Assembly: GCF_030548295.1 (NCBI RefSeq)
Contig: NZ_JAUOSB010000010.1
Span: 53,688-117,687, forward strand
Direction: 5' to 3'
Length of the DNA: 64,000 nt
Origin: Wenyingzhuangia sp. 2_MG-2023
Lineage (GTDB): Bacteria; Bacteroidota; Bacteroidia; Flavobacteriales; Flavobacteriaceae
Numbering within the stretch: position 1 is the first letter of the stretch; each line of letters opens with the position of its first letter. Below are positions 36,191 through 45,696 of the stretch, one piece after another. Under the pieces are notes generated by a model, which saw only the letters and a list, made by a program, of their open reading frames with translations, ran no database searches and was not told where the DNA came from. Made by a program: the position numbers and the translations under genes.

Positions 36191-36919
36191 ATGAGCGAGG
36201 AATTAAAAAGAATCAATAAATATTTAAGCGAAATAGGTTATTGCTCTCGTAGAGCTGCAGATAAGTTGATAGATGAAGGACGTGTGACCATCAATGGAAA
36301 AGTTCCTGAAATGGGGACAAAAATAACATCCGATGACGAGGTAAAAGTGGATGGGAAATTAGTTACAACTCCTACCGAAGCTCACACCTACATTGCTTTT
36401 AACAAACCCGTTGGAATTGTTTGTACTACAGATCAACAAAGAGAAAGAAATAATATCATTGATTACATCAAACATCCCAAACGTATTTTTCCTATCGGAA
36501 GATTAGACAAACCTAGTGAAGGGTTGATATTTTTAACCAGCGACGGGGATATTGTCAATAAAATATTACGTGCTAGCAACAACCATCAAAAAGAATATTT
36601 GGTAAGAGTTGACAGACCCATTACTGAAGAGTTTATCACCAAAATGGGAAATGGAATTCCAATTCTAGGAACTGTAACTAAAAAATGTACGGTAGAAAAA
36701 ATAAACAATTACGAGTTTAAAATTACTCTGACACAAGGTTTGAATAGACAAATTAGACGTATGTGTGAATATTTGGAATACGATGTGAAAAAATTAAAAC
36801 GTATTCGTATCATGAATATCTACCTAGACATTCCCGTGGGACGATGGAGAGATTTGACCAAGGCTGAATTGAAGGAATTGAATGAACTCACATCAGACTC
36901 TAACAAGCATTACGAGTAA
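36191..36919 (+). CDS. rluF: 23S rRNA pseudouridine(2604) synthase RluF
   Basis: A 242-residue pseudouridine synthase of the RsuA/RluF group. The N-terminal S4 RNA-binding domain ([24 protein letters not shown], residues 6-60) precedes the catalytic domain with [17 protein letters not shown] (catalytic Asp in RLD, about residue 103) and the [28 protein letters not shown] motif. RluF modifies U2604 in the peptidyl-transferase region. It starts 3 bases after the glycosyltransferase stop and so is probably co-transcribed. Confidence 0.9.
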   Translation: MSEELKRINKYLSEIGYCSRRAADKLIDEGRVTINGKVPEMGTKITSDDEVKVDGKLVTTPTEAHTYIAFNKPVGIVCTTDQQRERNNIIDYIKHPKRIFPIGRLDKPSEGLIFLTSDGDIVNKILRASNNHQKEYLVRVDRPITEEFITKMGNGIPILGTVTKKCTVEKINNYEFKITLTQGLNRQIRRMCEYLEYDVKKLKRIRIMNIYLDIPVGRWRDLTKAELKELNELTSDSNKHYE

Positions 36920-36921
36920 AA

Positions 36922-36947
36922 CCCTGTAATTTTTTACTTTTACAGGG
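36922..36947. terminator. weak hairpin terminator after rluF
   Basis: Stem CCCTGTAA/TTACAGGG with a 10-base loop right after the rluF stop, between convergent rluF and putA. A T-rich tail follows after seven bases, so efficiency is uncertain. Confidence 0.5.
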
Positions 36948-36972
36948 CATGGTTTCTACTTTTTTAAATTAA

Positions 36973-39900
36973 TTACAATTGTACAGATTGTTCTCCCATT
37001 AAATTCCCATAACGATGGTAATTGATTGAACGATTTTGCTCTGTTAAATAATTCAACAACTCATAACGACCATAATTACTTGGTTCTTCATGATAGATGT
37101 GAATATTTTTTTGGTGACATAGTTTTAAAAATTCATCATCCAATCCATCGTAGTTCAATGCTCTAAAAACAGTATCGTGACCTAACAACGCAGCTATTTC
37201 TTGCCACTGAGTAATAACAATGCATTCTGCCAAACCATCCACCAATTCAGTAGCATAAAAAGAAACTGGAATTTTTAAAATTTCTGCAACCTTTTTTACT
37301 TTAAAAATAGCTTCTGTTGTTACTTTAGCATCTATTGTAGCAACAATCATTCTTGGCTTTAAATATACATTTGTATTGTGTTGGCCTCTAAGTTTTACAT
37401 AATCTATCGCTTTAGAAAAATGACTATCATAAGCTTTTTGATAAGACTCACTAATGGTTTTTAAGTCTAATTTCTCTTCAATTCTATCTAGAAATTGAAC
37501 TACATAATTAGGACCTCCTGCTTTCATTCCAAAACCGTAACAAGAAGCTTTCATTCCACCAAAAGGTTGACGTTGTACAATAGCTCCTGTAGTAGATCTG
37601 TTTGCATAAAGATTTCCTGCTTTGATTTTTTTAACCCAAAAATCTACTTCTGAAGGATCTAAACTCTCAATACCACTTGTCAGTCCATAATCTAAATTGT
37701 TCACCAATCTAACTGCTTGTTTTAGGTTTTTTGCTTTCATTACACATAAAATAGGTCCAAAAAGCTCTTGATTGTATTCATAATCCTCTTTTGTAATTCC
37801 CCATTTGATACCCGGAGACAGAAAGAAATCACCTTTTAATATAGGTTTTACAAGCCATTGTTTTTCGGGAGTATTCTCCAACACATATTTCAACTTCTCA
37901 TTTATTTTTACAGCCAAAGGTCCAATATCTGTATGCAAATTCCACGGAGAGCCATGTGTTTTACTTTCTGTGGCATCTTTTAGCAATTGTTTGAAATGAG
38001 CATCGTTAAACACTTCTTCTTCAAGAATCAATAAGGAAGTTGCTGAACATTTTTGTCCTGTATTTCCAAAAGCAGATTGCACTACATTTTTAATACCCTG
38101 CTCTCTGTCTGACAAAGCAGTAATAATTGTTGTATTTTTCCCACCTGTTTCTGCAAAAAGCTTTAGTTTGGGAGTTCTATTGAGTAAAAATTTAGCCGTA
38201 TCCGTCCCTCCTGTTAGAATCACAGCATCAAAAACTTCTGAATCCGTTAAAAAAGGGTCTAAAACAGTTTCATCTGTCGGTAAAAAGGCAAAAGCACTTT
38301 TTGGAATTCCAGCATCCCACAATGTTTTGGCAATCAAATACCCACAAGCAGCAGCGTTTTGTGAAGGTTTTAAAATGACACGCTTACCCGCTGCCAAAGA
38401 AGCCAACACTCCACCAATAGGAATGGCAATTGGAAAATTCCATGGAGACAACACCAAATTGATGCCTTTTGATTGACACGTAATTCCTTCTTTATGAACT
38501 AAATCCAATGAATTTTGAGCGTAATAATTGGCAAAATCAATCGCTTCAGAAACTTCTACATCCACCTCAGCAACCGTTTTCCCCAACTCTGCAACAGCAA
38601 CACCAATCAAATCTGCTCTGTTTTTTTCCATTTCTACAGCCGCTGCACGTAACAATTCTGCTCTTTGTGCTACTGAAAAATCATACCAATCAGAACCTGC
38701 AGCTATCACTTGTTTGTAATCCTCTACATCTGCAATTTCATACGTCCAAGGTTGCATGCCATTCCACCCTTCTAATTGAATTTGTTTTCTCTCCTTATTA
38801 GCAACTTCTGCAACTACTGGAATTGTGTTTCCTAAAATAGATAGTGGATTTTCCCAGCGAATTTTCATTTCTGAAATCCATTTTCTATTGGCAGACAATA
38901 CCCAATCTGTATTAGGCACGTTTGAAAATTCAGTTTGAGGTTTTGGTTTTTCAACAACTCTATTTTGATTTCTATGAGTTTCATCCGAAACTGTTTCAAT
39001 ACGCTCTATACTTTGAATGAATTGTTGCTCTATAGATTTCCATTTTTCAGAATTCAATTGCAACTGAAACCCTTCTTTTAAAAAATTTCCTGACTGAGTA
39101 CCTTCATCCAATCTTCTGACCAAGTAAGCAATGGCACTGTTGTAATTTTCTTTTTTTACAATAGGCGTATACAGCAACAAATTCACATTGTGTTTCAACA
39201 ATTCGTACACAGTTTCGTTTGCCATTCCTTCTAGCATCTCAAAATCTACAAAAGAGGCTATTTCCTGCTCTTTCACCAAATTCAACCCAAATGCCAAATC
39301 AAAAATATTGTGTGATGCAATTCCAACATTTAGTGCTTTTGCTGACTCTGAACGAAGCATTTGCAACAACATTTTTTTATAATTTGCATCCACATCCAAT
39401 TTTGAATTGTAAGTTGCCAATGGCCAGTCTTCAAAAGAAGCTTCTGTCTTTTCCATTTCTAGATTTGCTCCTTTTACCAATCTAACTTTGACTGGAGCCC
39501 CTCCATTTTCAACACGTGTTAATGCCCATTTTTGCAAACGGAGCATTGCTTTGTATGAATCTGGCAAATAAGCCTGTAAAACAATCCCAGCTCTTAAATT
39601 TTTAAATTCAGGCAAATCCAATGTATTCATAAAAGTAGCAAGTGTAATCTCTAAATCTCGATATTCTTCCATGTCTAGATTTACAAATTTCACCCTCCCC
39701 GTTTCTTGCTCTATTTTTAAAATTTCATGATATAAAACAGACAGTTTTTCTACCAAAATAGCTACTGTTTTTTCAAATTCAATCGGTTTTATTTGTGACG
39801 AAATGGTAGAAGCTTTGATAGAAATATAATCCACATCTTCTTGACGTAACAAGCTACAATAGTTTTCTATGCGCTGTTTAGCCTCTTCCTCTCCAATCAA

Positions 39901-40353
39901 TGCTTCACCGATAAGATTCACGTTTAAAACCACGCCTTCTGATTTTCTTTTTTGAGCTTGTTTTATAAATTTTGTATCTCCTACAAAAAATAGAATAGGC
40001 TGAGTCACACTTTTTATTTGTCCCAACATTAAGGGAATACTAATAGTTGGAAACTTATTCCCGATGCTATTATAAAGACCAATAAGAACCTTCTCAAATC
40101 CGCTAAAAATTCGGTAGGATTCTTTATTATTATTTAATAATTTGGTTACATACTCCGAAACTCTACTATAATTAGAAGATCTAAAAGAGGTATCCATCAT
40201 ACGAATTAAAAATGTTTTTGCTTCTGGGGCTTCAATAATAGGTCCTATACGTTTTGAGAAAAGGTTAGGAACACTATTTTGCTGCGGTTCTTGTAATCTT
40301 CTTGCTAGAATTAAGCTTTTCTCTAGCTGTTTTTGGGTAGTTTTTACAGACAT
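36973..40353 (-). CDS. putA: bifunctional proline dehydrogenase / glutamate-semialdehyde dehydrogenase
   Basis: A 1126-residue PutA that oxidises proline to glutamate in two steps. The N-terminal half (to about residue 480) is the FAD proline dehydrogenase barrel (RLVKGANLEMEK; LRAGIVLQAYLPDS; SHNIFDLAFG). The C-terminal half is an aldehyde dehydrogenase with FAETGGKNTTII (general-base Glu) and GNTGQKCSATS (catalytic Cys). There is no ribbon-helix-helix DNA-binding domain, so it does not autoregulate like E. coli PutA. Its product route joins that of the arginase and rocD genes just upstream on the same strand, 137 bases away. Confidence 0.96.
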   Translation of the reverse strand: MSVKTTQKQLEKSLILARRLQEPQQNSVPNLFSKRIGPIIEAPEAKTFLIRMMDTSFRSSNYSRVSEYVTKLLNNNKESYRIFSGFEKVLIGLYNSIGNKFPTISIPLMLGQIKSVTQPILFFVGDTKFIKQAQKRKSEGVVLNVNLIGEALIGEEEAKQRIENYCSLLRQEDVDYISIKASTISSQIKPIEFEKTVAILVEKLSVLYHEILKIEQETGRVKFVNLDMEEYRDLEITLATFMNTLDLPEFKNLRAGIVLQAYLPDSYKAMLRLQKWALTRVENGGAPVKVRLVKGANLEMEKTEASFEDWPLATYNSKLDVDANYKKMLLQMLRSESAKALNVGIASHNIFDLAFGLNLVKEQEIASFVDFEMLEGMANETVYELLKHNVNLLLYTPIVKKENYNSAIAYLVRRLDEGTQSGNFLKEGFQLQLNSEKWKSIEQQFIQSIERIETVSDETHRNQNRVVEKPKPQTEFSNVPNTDWVLSANRKWISEMKIRWENPLSILGNTIPVVAEVANKERKQIQLEGWNGMQPWTYEIADVEDYKQVIAAGSDWYDFSVAQRAELLRAAAVEMEKNRADLIGVAVAELGKTVAEVDVEVSEAIDFANYYAQNSLDLVHKEGITCQSKGINLVLSPWNFPIAIPIGGVLASLAAGKRVILKPSQNAAACGYLIAKTLWDAGIPKSAFAFLPTDETVLDPFLTDSEVFDAVILTGGTDTAKFLLNRTPKLKLFAETGGKNTTIITALSDREQGIKNVVQSAFGNTGQKCSATSLLILEEEVFNDAHFKQLLKDATESKTHGSPWNLHTDIGPLAVKINEKLKYVLENTPEKQWLVKPILKGDFFLSPGIKWGITKEDYEYNQELFGPILCVMKAKNLKQAVRLVNNLDYGLTSGIESLDPSEVDFWVKKIKAGNLYANRSTTGAIVQRQPFGGMKASCYGFGMKAGGPNYVVQFLDRIEEKLDLKTISESYQKAYDSHFSKAIDYVKLRGQHNTNVYLKPRMIVATIDAKVTTEAIFKVKKVAEILKIPVSFYATELVDGLAECIVITQWQEIAALLGHDTVFRALNYDGLDDEFLKLCHQKNIHIYHEEPSNYGRYELLNYLTEQNRSINYHRYGNLMGEQSVQL

Positions 40354-40490
40354 ATGATTGATATTTAAATGCGAAGTGTCAGAATCAACGTATTCAATTA
40401 CACAACGTTTTTTAATTTTTATAAAACTTTTCTTTGTTTTATGGCTAATTTTTTAATCGTCTTATTACAGCTTTTTTTATGTAAAATGAA

Positions 40491-41438
40491 TTAGCTATTC
40501 AGAGCAAATTCTAATATTTCTAAAGCCGTTTCGGCCATTTTATTTCCTTTGTTATCTAAAAGAGGATTGATTTCTGTAACTTCTAAAGCAATGACTTTAT
40601 TCCAAGATAAAAAGGCTTTTAAAATCTTTTTCACCTCTTCTACAAACAATCCATTTTCTACAGGAGTTCCTGTTCCAGTACTTACAATATTGCTATCCAA
40701 ACTATCTACATCAAAGGATACGTATACGATATCACAGTCCGCTAACAACTCTTCTTTAATTTCTAACAAAGTAGCTTCTACTCCTTTCTCTCTTAATATT
40801 TCTGGAGTAAAATTCACGATTCCGTGTTTTTCTATCAAATAATCTTCTTCCTTTTCTGTATCTCTAACGCCTATAAAAACAATATCTGTAGGAAGTGCTT
40901 TAGGCTTGACTCCTCCAACATTTTTCAATTTTTCCCACTCAATTTTGGTAGACTCATCCACATCGTCCAATTCAAACTTTAGGTTGTCCTCATTTATAAT
41001 TGTTGCAATGGGCATTCCATGAACATTTCCTGAAGGTGATGTATAAGGAGAATGAAGATCCGCATGAGCATCTATCCAAATAAGTCCCAATCTTTTTTCA
41101 GGAAAAGCTTTTTTAATTCCAGCAACACTCCCCCCTGACGAAGCATGATCTCCAGAAATAATCAACGGGAAATTTTCTTTTTGAAGCACTTGACAAACGG
41201 TATCACAAACCTCTTCATAAATTCCAATCAATCCATCAATATGTTTTGCCCATTTATGATTGCTCGGAACCGTTAAAATGTGATTTTTATCGTTGATAGC
41301 TTGTGAGGGTGTGTCTCTAAAAAATGTACTTCCTTTTTTGGTAGCCTCCATCAAAAGCGCATCTATACCTATACTAGAACCTCTAGTACCTGCACCAATT
41401 TCCGAACGATTGTAAATTAAATTGATATTGTTTTTCAT
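40491..41438 (-). CDS. rocF: arginase
   Basis: A 315-residue ureohydrolase that splits arginine into ornithine and urea. The dinuclear manganese site is visible as GDHASSGG (about residue 95), IDAHADLHSPYTSPSGNVHGMP (about residues 121-142) and SFDVDSLDSNIVSTGTGTP (about residues 233-250). It directly abuts the ornithine aminotransferase gene (no bases between), so they form one operon. An agmatinase or formimidoglutamase activity is less likely because of the rocD and putA neighbours. Confidence 0.92.
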   Translation of the reverse strand: MKNNINLIYNRSEIGAGTRGSSIGIDALLMEATKKGSTFFRDTPSQAINDKNHILTVPSNHKWAKHIDGLIGIYEEVCDTVCQVLQKENFPLIISGDHASSGGSVAGIKKAFPEKRLGLIWIDAHADLHSPYTSPSGNVHGMPIATIINEDNLKFELDDVDESTKIEWEKLKNVGGVKPKALPTDIVFIGVRDTEKEEDYLIEKHGIVNFTPEILREKGVEATLLEIKEELLADCDIVYVSFDVDSLDSNIVSTGTGTPVENGLFVEEVKKILKAFLSWNKVIALEVTEINPLLDNKGNKMAETALEILEFALNS

Positions 41439-42671
41439 TTAAAAAGTTTTGACCGTTTTTTCAATAATCTCCACACATTCTAACAACTGTTTTTCTGTAA
41501 TAACCAAAGGCGGAGCAAAACGAATTTTGTTTCCGTGAGTAGGTTTGGCCAACAATCCATTGTCTCTCAATTTCAAACAAATATCCCAAGCCAAAGATGA
41601 AGATTCATCACTATTGATGACAATTGCATTCAACAATCCTTTTCCTCTAACACTCACCAGCACGTCATACCTATCTACTAGTTCTTGAATTTTTTCTCTG
41701 AACAACAGCCCTAATTTCAATGCATTTTCGGCTAGTTTTTCATCAAGAACAACCTGCAGAGCTGATTTTGCAACCGCAGCCGCTACTGGGTTTCCTCCAA
41801 ATGTTGAACCGTGCTGTCCTGGTTTGATTACTTCCATAATAGCTTCATTTGCCAAAACTGCAGAAACAGGATAAACCCCTCCAGATATTGCTTTCCCCAA
41901 AATAAGTACATCTGCCTTTACATTTTCATGGTCTATAGCCAGCATTTTTCCTGTTCTTGCAATACCTGTTTGTATTTCGTCTGCTATAAATAATACATTG
42001 TATTGCTCACATGTTTTTTTTGCTTCTGCTAAATACCCCTCAGACGGCACGTAAACTCCTGCTTCTCCCTGAATGGGTTCCACTAGAAACCCAGCAATAT
42101 TTTTATTTGTACTCAAAAGAGTTTCAAAAGCAGCAAGATTGTTATAAGGAATTGATACAAAGCCTGGTGTGTAAGGTCCAAAATTGTTACGAGCATTTTC
42201 ATCGTTAGAAAATGAAGTTATGGTTGTTGTTCTTCCGTGAAAATTGCCATCGCAAACAACTATTTCTGCTGTATTTAGTGCAATCCCTTTTTTCTCATAT
42301 GCCCATTTTCTACAAATTTTAAGAGCTGTTTCTACAGCCTCTGCCCCTGTATTCATTGGCAAAACTCTATCAAAACCAAATAATTTTGTAATAAATTCTT
42401 CATAATCTCCTAACTGACTGTTGTAAAAAGCTCTTGATGACAATGTCAATTTTTTAGATTGATTGATCAATGCTTCTATAATTTTTGGATGGCAATGTCC
42501 TTGATTGACCGCAGAGTATGCAGAAAGAAAATCATAATACTTTCTATTGTCAACATCCCAAACATAAACACCTTCACCACGATCCAAAACAACAGGTAAT
42601 GGCTGGTAATTATGAGCTCCAAACTGCTCTTCTTTCTCAATACATAAAATTGATTTTTCCAATAATTTCAT
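41439..42671 (-). CDS. rocD: ornithine-oxo-acid transaminase
   Basis: A 410-residue class III PLP aminotransferase that converts ornithine and 2-oxoglutarate to glutamate semialdehyde and glutamate. Marks are [18 protein letters not shown] (about residue 105), [24 protein letters not shown] (about residues 229-244), and the PLP lysine in [17 protein letters not shown], with a final [15 protein letters not shown]. First gene of the arginine-degrading operon; 620 bases of non-coding DNA separate it from the next gene upstream. Confidence 0.95.
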   Translation of the reverse strand: MKLLEKSILCIEKEEQFGAHNYQPLPVVLDRGEGVYVWDVDNRKYYDFLSAYSAVNQGHCHPKIIEALINQSKKLTLSSRAFYNSQLGDYEEFITKLFGFDRVLPMNTGAEAVETALKICRKWAYEKKGIALNTAEIVVCDGNFHGRTTTITSFSNDENARNNFGPYTPGFVSIPYNNLAAFETLLSTNKNIAGFLVEPIQGEAGVYVPSEGYLAEAKKTCEQYNVLFIADEIQTGIARTGKMLAIDHENVKADVLILGKAISGGVYPVSAVLANEAIMEVIKPGQHGSTFGGNPVAAAVAKSALQVVLDEKLAENALKLGLLFREKIQELVDRYDVLVSVRGKGLLNAIVINSDESSSLAWDICLKLRDNGLLAKPTHGNKIRFAPPLVITEKQLLECVEIIEKTVKTF

Positions 42672-43250
42672 CGTAATTTTTGCTTTAAAAAATAATTAAG
42701 TAATCTACCCTAAGAGAAATGAATAAATAAAAATAGTTGTGTGTTGATTGAACAGCTTCAAAACACGTAAATACTGCAACAAGTAAATCAACTGCTATCA
42801 AAGTTCTCTGATATTGATTAGAAACTAGACCATTGAAAAATGTACATCTAATTCAAATCAACTTTATAACATATTTATCGATTGCAAACTATCTTGAAAA
42901 TTCTCGTAAAATATACATTCCTCAAAATTGCAATACTTATATTGTAAAATAGTTACTATAAAACGTGAAAACAGTTGATAAAAAACAGATTCTTCAATTT
43001 CCAGATTCAGTATCAAAAAAACTGACGGTTGTTGTTTATCAATTACGGTTATTTTCTTAGAATTCTAAGTATATGGGAGTTCCAAAAGACAAAGTTGTTA
43101 TCCTCTGTTTGATAGTATTGTGGTAGAAAAATAACTACTTATACCTTTTCTTTGAAAGACAGTTGTAACAATCAAAAAAGGTATTTAAATGATGGGTTGC
43201 GAAGAGATTTGTTAAAGGGACTTAACATTGAATCACTCTACATATATCAA
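42672..43250. other. long non-coding stretch upstream of rocD, with palindromes
   Basis: About 580 bases with no convincing reading frame on either strand, between rocD and the terminator of the DEAD-box helicase gene (both minus strand; this stretch is the rocD leader/promoter region). It holds a perfect 14-base palindrome CTTAGAATTCTAAG (43056-43069) and an imperfect dyad with arms TTGCAATA/TATTGTAA (42928-42947). These could be operator sites for the arginine operon, but nothing proves it. No tRNA or known RNA family was recognised. Confidence 0.5.
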
Positions 43251-43286
43251 AAAATCCTCTCTAACTAGTTGTTTGGAGAGGATTTT
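43251..43286 (-). terminator. hairpin terminator after the DEAD-box helicase gene
   Basis: Perfect 11-bp stem AAAATCCTCTC/GAGAGGATTTT with a 14-base loop, directly after the helicase stop on the minus strand and followed there by T residues. Confidence 0.82.
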
Positions 43287-43291
43287 AGATT

Positions 43292-44638
43292 TTATTTCTT
43301 TTTTATTTTCTTGATAGGTTTCTCTTTTGTCAACAAATCGGCTACTTTGTTTTCTGACAAGTAATTAGCCAAAACTTTATCTACCAATTCCTCTTTGGTC
43401 AAGTGATGAAATACTGTTTTTACCTTAGCTTTCAACTCTTGTGAAATCTGATTGTTTGGTTTGGTTTTGAAAACTTTTTTAGCCCACAAAATAGTGTTGT
43501 TTTCTTCAATACTCAAAACACTCGGTTTTTGATATTCCTGAACATCCAACTCATATTCTTGTTCCAAGAACTTCATTTTCTCTATTTCATCTGCTTGTAA
43601 AATAGACATTGATAATCCTTTGGCTCCAGCTCTAGCCGTTCTACCACTTCTATGAATGTAGGTTTCTACAGCATCTGGCAAATGGTAATGTACTACGTAA
43701 GAAATAGCAGGAATGTCTATACCACGGGCAGCTACATCAGTTGCAACTAAAGTATCAATGTATCCGTTACGGAATTGCTCCATAATACGATCACGAATTC
43801 CCTGTGTCAAACTACCGTGAATGGCTCCTGATGATATTTTATTAATGGCTAAGTTTTTTGCCAACTTGTTTACTGCTGCTTTGGTTTTACAGAAAATAAT
43901 TCCTTGTTTTCCCTCTTTACTTGCCAAAAAGTGCAACAAAACATCTAATTTTTCAATTGGCTCTACAACAACATACTCGTGAGTAATTCCCTCATTGGTT
44001 AAATTGACCACCGCTGCGTTGATTTGAACCACATGTTTAGACATGTAATTCTGAATCAATTGTTTGATGGTTCCTGGCATGGTTGCAGAAAACAGCAATG
44101 TTCTGATCTTTTTGGGCATTGCAGCAACAATCTTATCCAAACCTTCTTTTAAGGTTAAGACCATTTCATCTGCCTCATCCAAAACAAAGTAACCTACAGA
44201 AGACAAATCTATTTTTTGTCTTTGTATCAAATCTATCAAACGACCAGGAGTTGCAACTACCAAATGTGTAGGACTAGCCAACCGCTCAATTTGTTCTTTT
44301 ATAGGATTTCCTCCACAAACAACAGCTGTTGATATAGCGGGTGAATTTTTAGAAAATGCAACAATGTTGGTGTAAATTTGTTGACCTAACTCTCTTGTAG
44401 GAACCAATACAACCACTTGTACCTGTGCTAAATATGTATCTATTAAATCTAACAAAGGCAATACAAAAGCTGCTGTTTTACCTGTACCTGTTTGTGCCAA
44501 GCCAACAACATCATCCATTTGATTTAAAATTACAGGAATTGCTTTTTCTTGAATTTCTGTAGGAATGGTCATTTCTAATTCCGTTAAACTAGAAACCAAC
44601 GCTTCTGAAAGACCTAACGATGAAAACGATTGTGGCAT
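43292..44638 (-). CDS. DEAD-box RNA helicase
   Basis: A 448-residue ATP-dependent RNA helicase of the RhlE/DbpA-like group. Motifs in order: Q-motif region (SFSSLGLSEALVSSL, IPTEIQEKAIP), AQTGTGKTAAF (I), PTRELGQQI (Ia), VLDEADEM (II), FSATMPG (III), ATDVAARGIDIP (V) and HRSGRTARAG (VI). The C-terminal tail of about 60 residues is Lys-rich and likely binds RNA. Expected roles are ribosome assembly or cold adaptation. A TACCTTTG -7 box lies just before it. Confidence 0.94.
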   Translation of the reverse strand: MPQSFSSLGLSEALVSSLTELEMTIPTEIQEKAIPVILNQMDDVVGLAQTGTGKTAAFVLPLLDLIDTYLAQVQVVVLVPTRELGQQIYTNIVAFSKNSPAISTAVVCGGNPIKEQIERLASPTHLVVATPGRLIDLIQRQKIDLSSVGYFVLDEADEMVLTLKEGLDKIVAAMPKKIRTLLFSATMPGTIKQLIQNYMSKHVVQINAAVVNLTNEGITHEYVVVEPIEKLDVLLHFLASKEGKQGIIFCKTKAAVNKLAKNLAINKISSGAIHGSLTQGIRDRIMEQFRNGYIDTLVATDVAARGIDIPAISYVVHYHLPDAVETYIHRSGRTARAGAKGLSMSILQADEIEKMKFLEQEYELDVQEYQKPSVLSIEENNTILWAKKVFKTKPNNQISQELKAKVKTVFHHLTKEELVDKVLANYLSENKVADLLTKEKPIKKIKKK

Positions 44639-44654
44639 ATATTTATTTTTTTGA

Positions 44655-44662
44655 CAAAGGTA
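44655..44662 (-). promoter_or_regulatory. -7 promoter box (TACCTTTG) of the DEAD-box helicase
   Basis: On the minus strand TACCTTTG matches TAnnTTTG, 16 bases before the helicase ATG. Confidence 0.55.
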
Positions 44663-44747
44663 CTAAGGATATCAGTAGAAATACGAGGAAATATGCTATA
44701 GATGCAGTCTTAAAAAAGTATCTTAAAGAAAGATAGAGTTTTAAAAA

Positions 44748-45368
44748 CTATAAAACATCCAAACTTCCTTTTCCTTCTCTTAATACTACAGGTTCTGCAT
44801 CACTTAAATCAATTACGGTAGAAGCTACATTGTCTCCATAACCACCATCAATCACAATGTCTACCAAATCATCCCATTTTTCGTAAATCAACTCTGGATC
44901 TGTTGTGTATTCTATCACTTCATCTTCATCATAAATAGAAGTCGAAACAATAGGGCTTCCTAAAAACTTGACAAGTTCTCTAACAATATTGTTATCTGGA
45001 ACACGAATTCCTACTGTCTTACGTTTTTTAAATCCTTTAGGTAAATTATTGATTGCAGGCAGTATAAAAGTATAGGGACCTGGCAAAGCACGTTTTAAAA
45101 TTTTAAAAGTACTTGTATCTATCGGTTTTACATAATCGGAAAGATGGCTCAAATCGTTACAAACAAAAGAAAACGTATTTTTTTCTAATTTGATTCCTTT
45201 GATTTTTGCTATTCTCTCCATTGCTTTGGTATTGGTAATATCACAGCCCAAAGCGTAAACTGTATCTGATGGGTAAATAATGACTCCACCATCTCTAAGC
45301 ACCTCTACAACTTTTAGAATTTCTCTCTCGTTGGGGTTTTCAGGATATATTTTGATTAGTTTTGCCAT
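44748..45368 (-). CDS. L-threonylcarbamoyladenylate synthase
   Basis: A 206-residue Sua5/YciO/YrdC-family protein that makes threonylcarbamoyl-AMP for the t6A37 modification of ANN-decoding tRNAs. Marks are GGVIIYPSDTVYALGCDI (about residues 28-45), SFVCNDLSHLSDYV, LPGPYTFILPA, KTVGIRVPDN and SPIVSTSI, ending with a VVLREGKGSLD segment. It lacks the C-terminal Sua5 domain, so it is the short TsaC/YciO form; a YciO-type role cannot be excluded. Confidence 0.88.
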   Translation of the reverse strand: MAKLIKIYPENPNEREILKVVEVLRDGGVIIYPSDTVYALGCDITNTKAMERIAKIKGIKLEKNTFSFVCNDLSHLSDYVKPIDTSTFKILKRALPGPYTFILPAINNLPKGFKKRKTVGIRVPDNNIVRELVKFLGSPIVSTSIYDEDEVIEYTTDPELIYEKWDDLVDIVIDGGYGDNVASTVIDLSDAEPVVLREGKGSLDVL

Positions 45369-45447
45369 GTTGTATCTTGTTTAGTAATTGGTCACTAGTA
45401 CAAAGTAAATCTTACAAAATTGTATTCTCCGTACTTTTTACGTTGTA

Positions 45448-45675
45448 CTAATCAGTATATTTGTCCATTTCTTCATCATAAAAAGCAGATGCTTCTTCAA
45501 TGTATTGAGCAACTTGTAAAGAAAGTTCTTCTTCATCTGTTCCTTCCAAATCATCCCATAATTCTATATCATCATCCTTTAAGTTAATGATAAATCTTGG
45601 GAATTCCGTATGAATAACAAAAATATCTTCTGGATTGTTGGTATTGTCACCTAATAGAAACCTTGGTAATTCCAT
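45448..45675 (-). CDS. small acidic hypothetical protein
   Basis: A 75-residue, strongly acidic protein (many Asp/Glu in the last 45 residues) with no signal peptide or membrane segment. The N-terminal part alternates hydrophobic residues (PRFLLGDN, IFVIHTEFPRFIINL), suggesting a small beta sheet with a C-terminal helix. I recognise no named family, but such short proteins recur in flavobacterial genomes. It lies between the Sua5-type gene and the MATE gene, with a 21-base gap to the latter. It is kept because of codon usage like its neighbours and a clean ATG. Confidence 0.7.
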   Translation of the reverse strand: MELPRFLLGDNTNNPEDIFVIHTEFPRFIINLKDDDIELWDDLEGTDEEELSLQVAQYIEEASAFYDEEMDKYTD

Positions 45676-45696
45676 AGTTCTTGTTTTTTTTAATTG

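Noticed and set aside
38168..38801. Several open frames of 60-100 codons opposite putA
   Set aside because: All lie antisense to a full-length, motif-complete PutA and show no start context or domain.
42672..43250. tRNA or mobile-element remnant in the long gap
   Set aside because: No cloverleaf, TTC-arm motif, transposase fragment or terminal inverted repeat could be seen.
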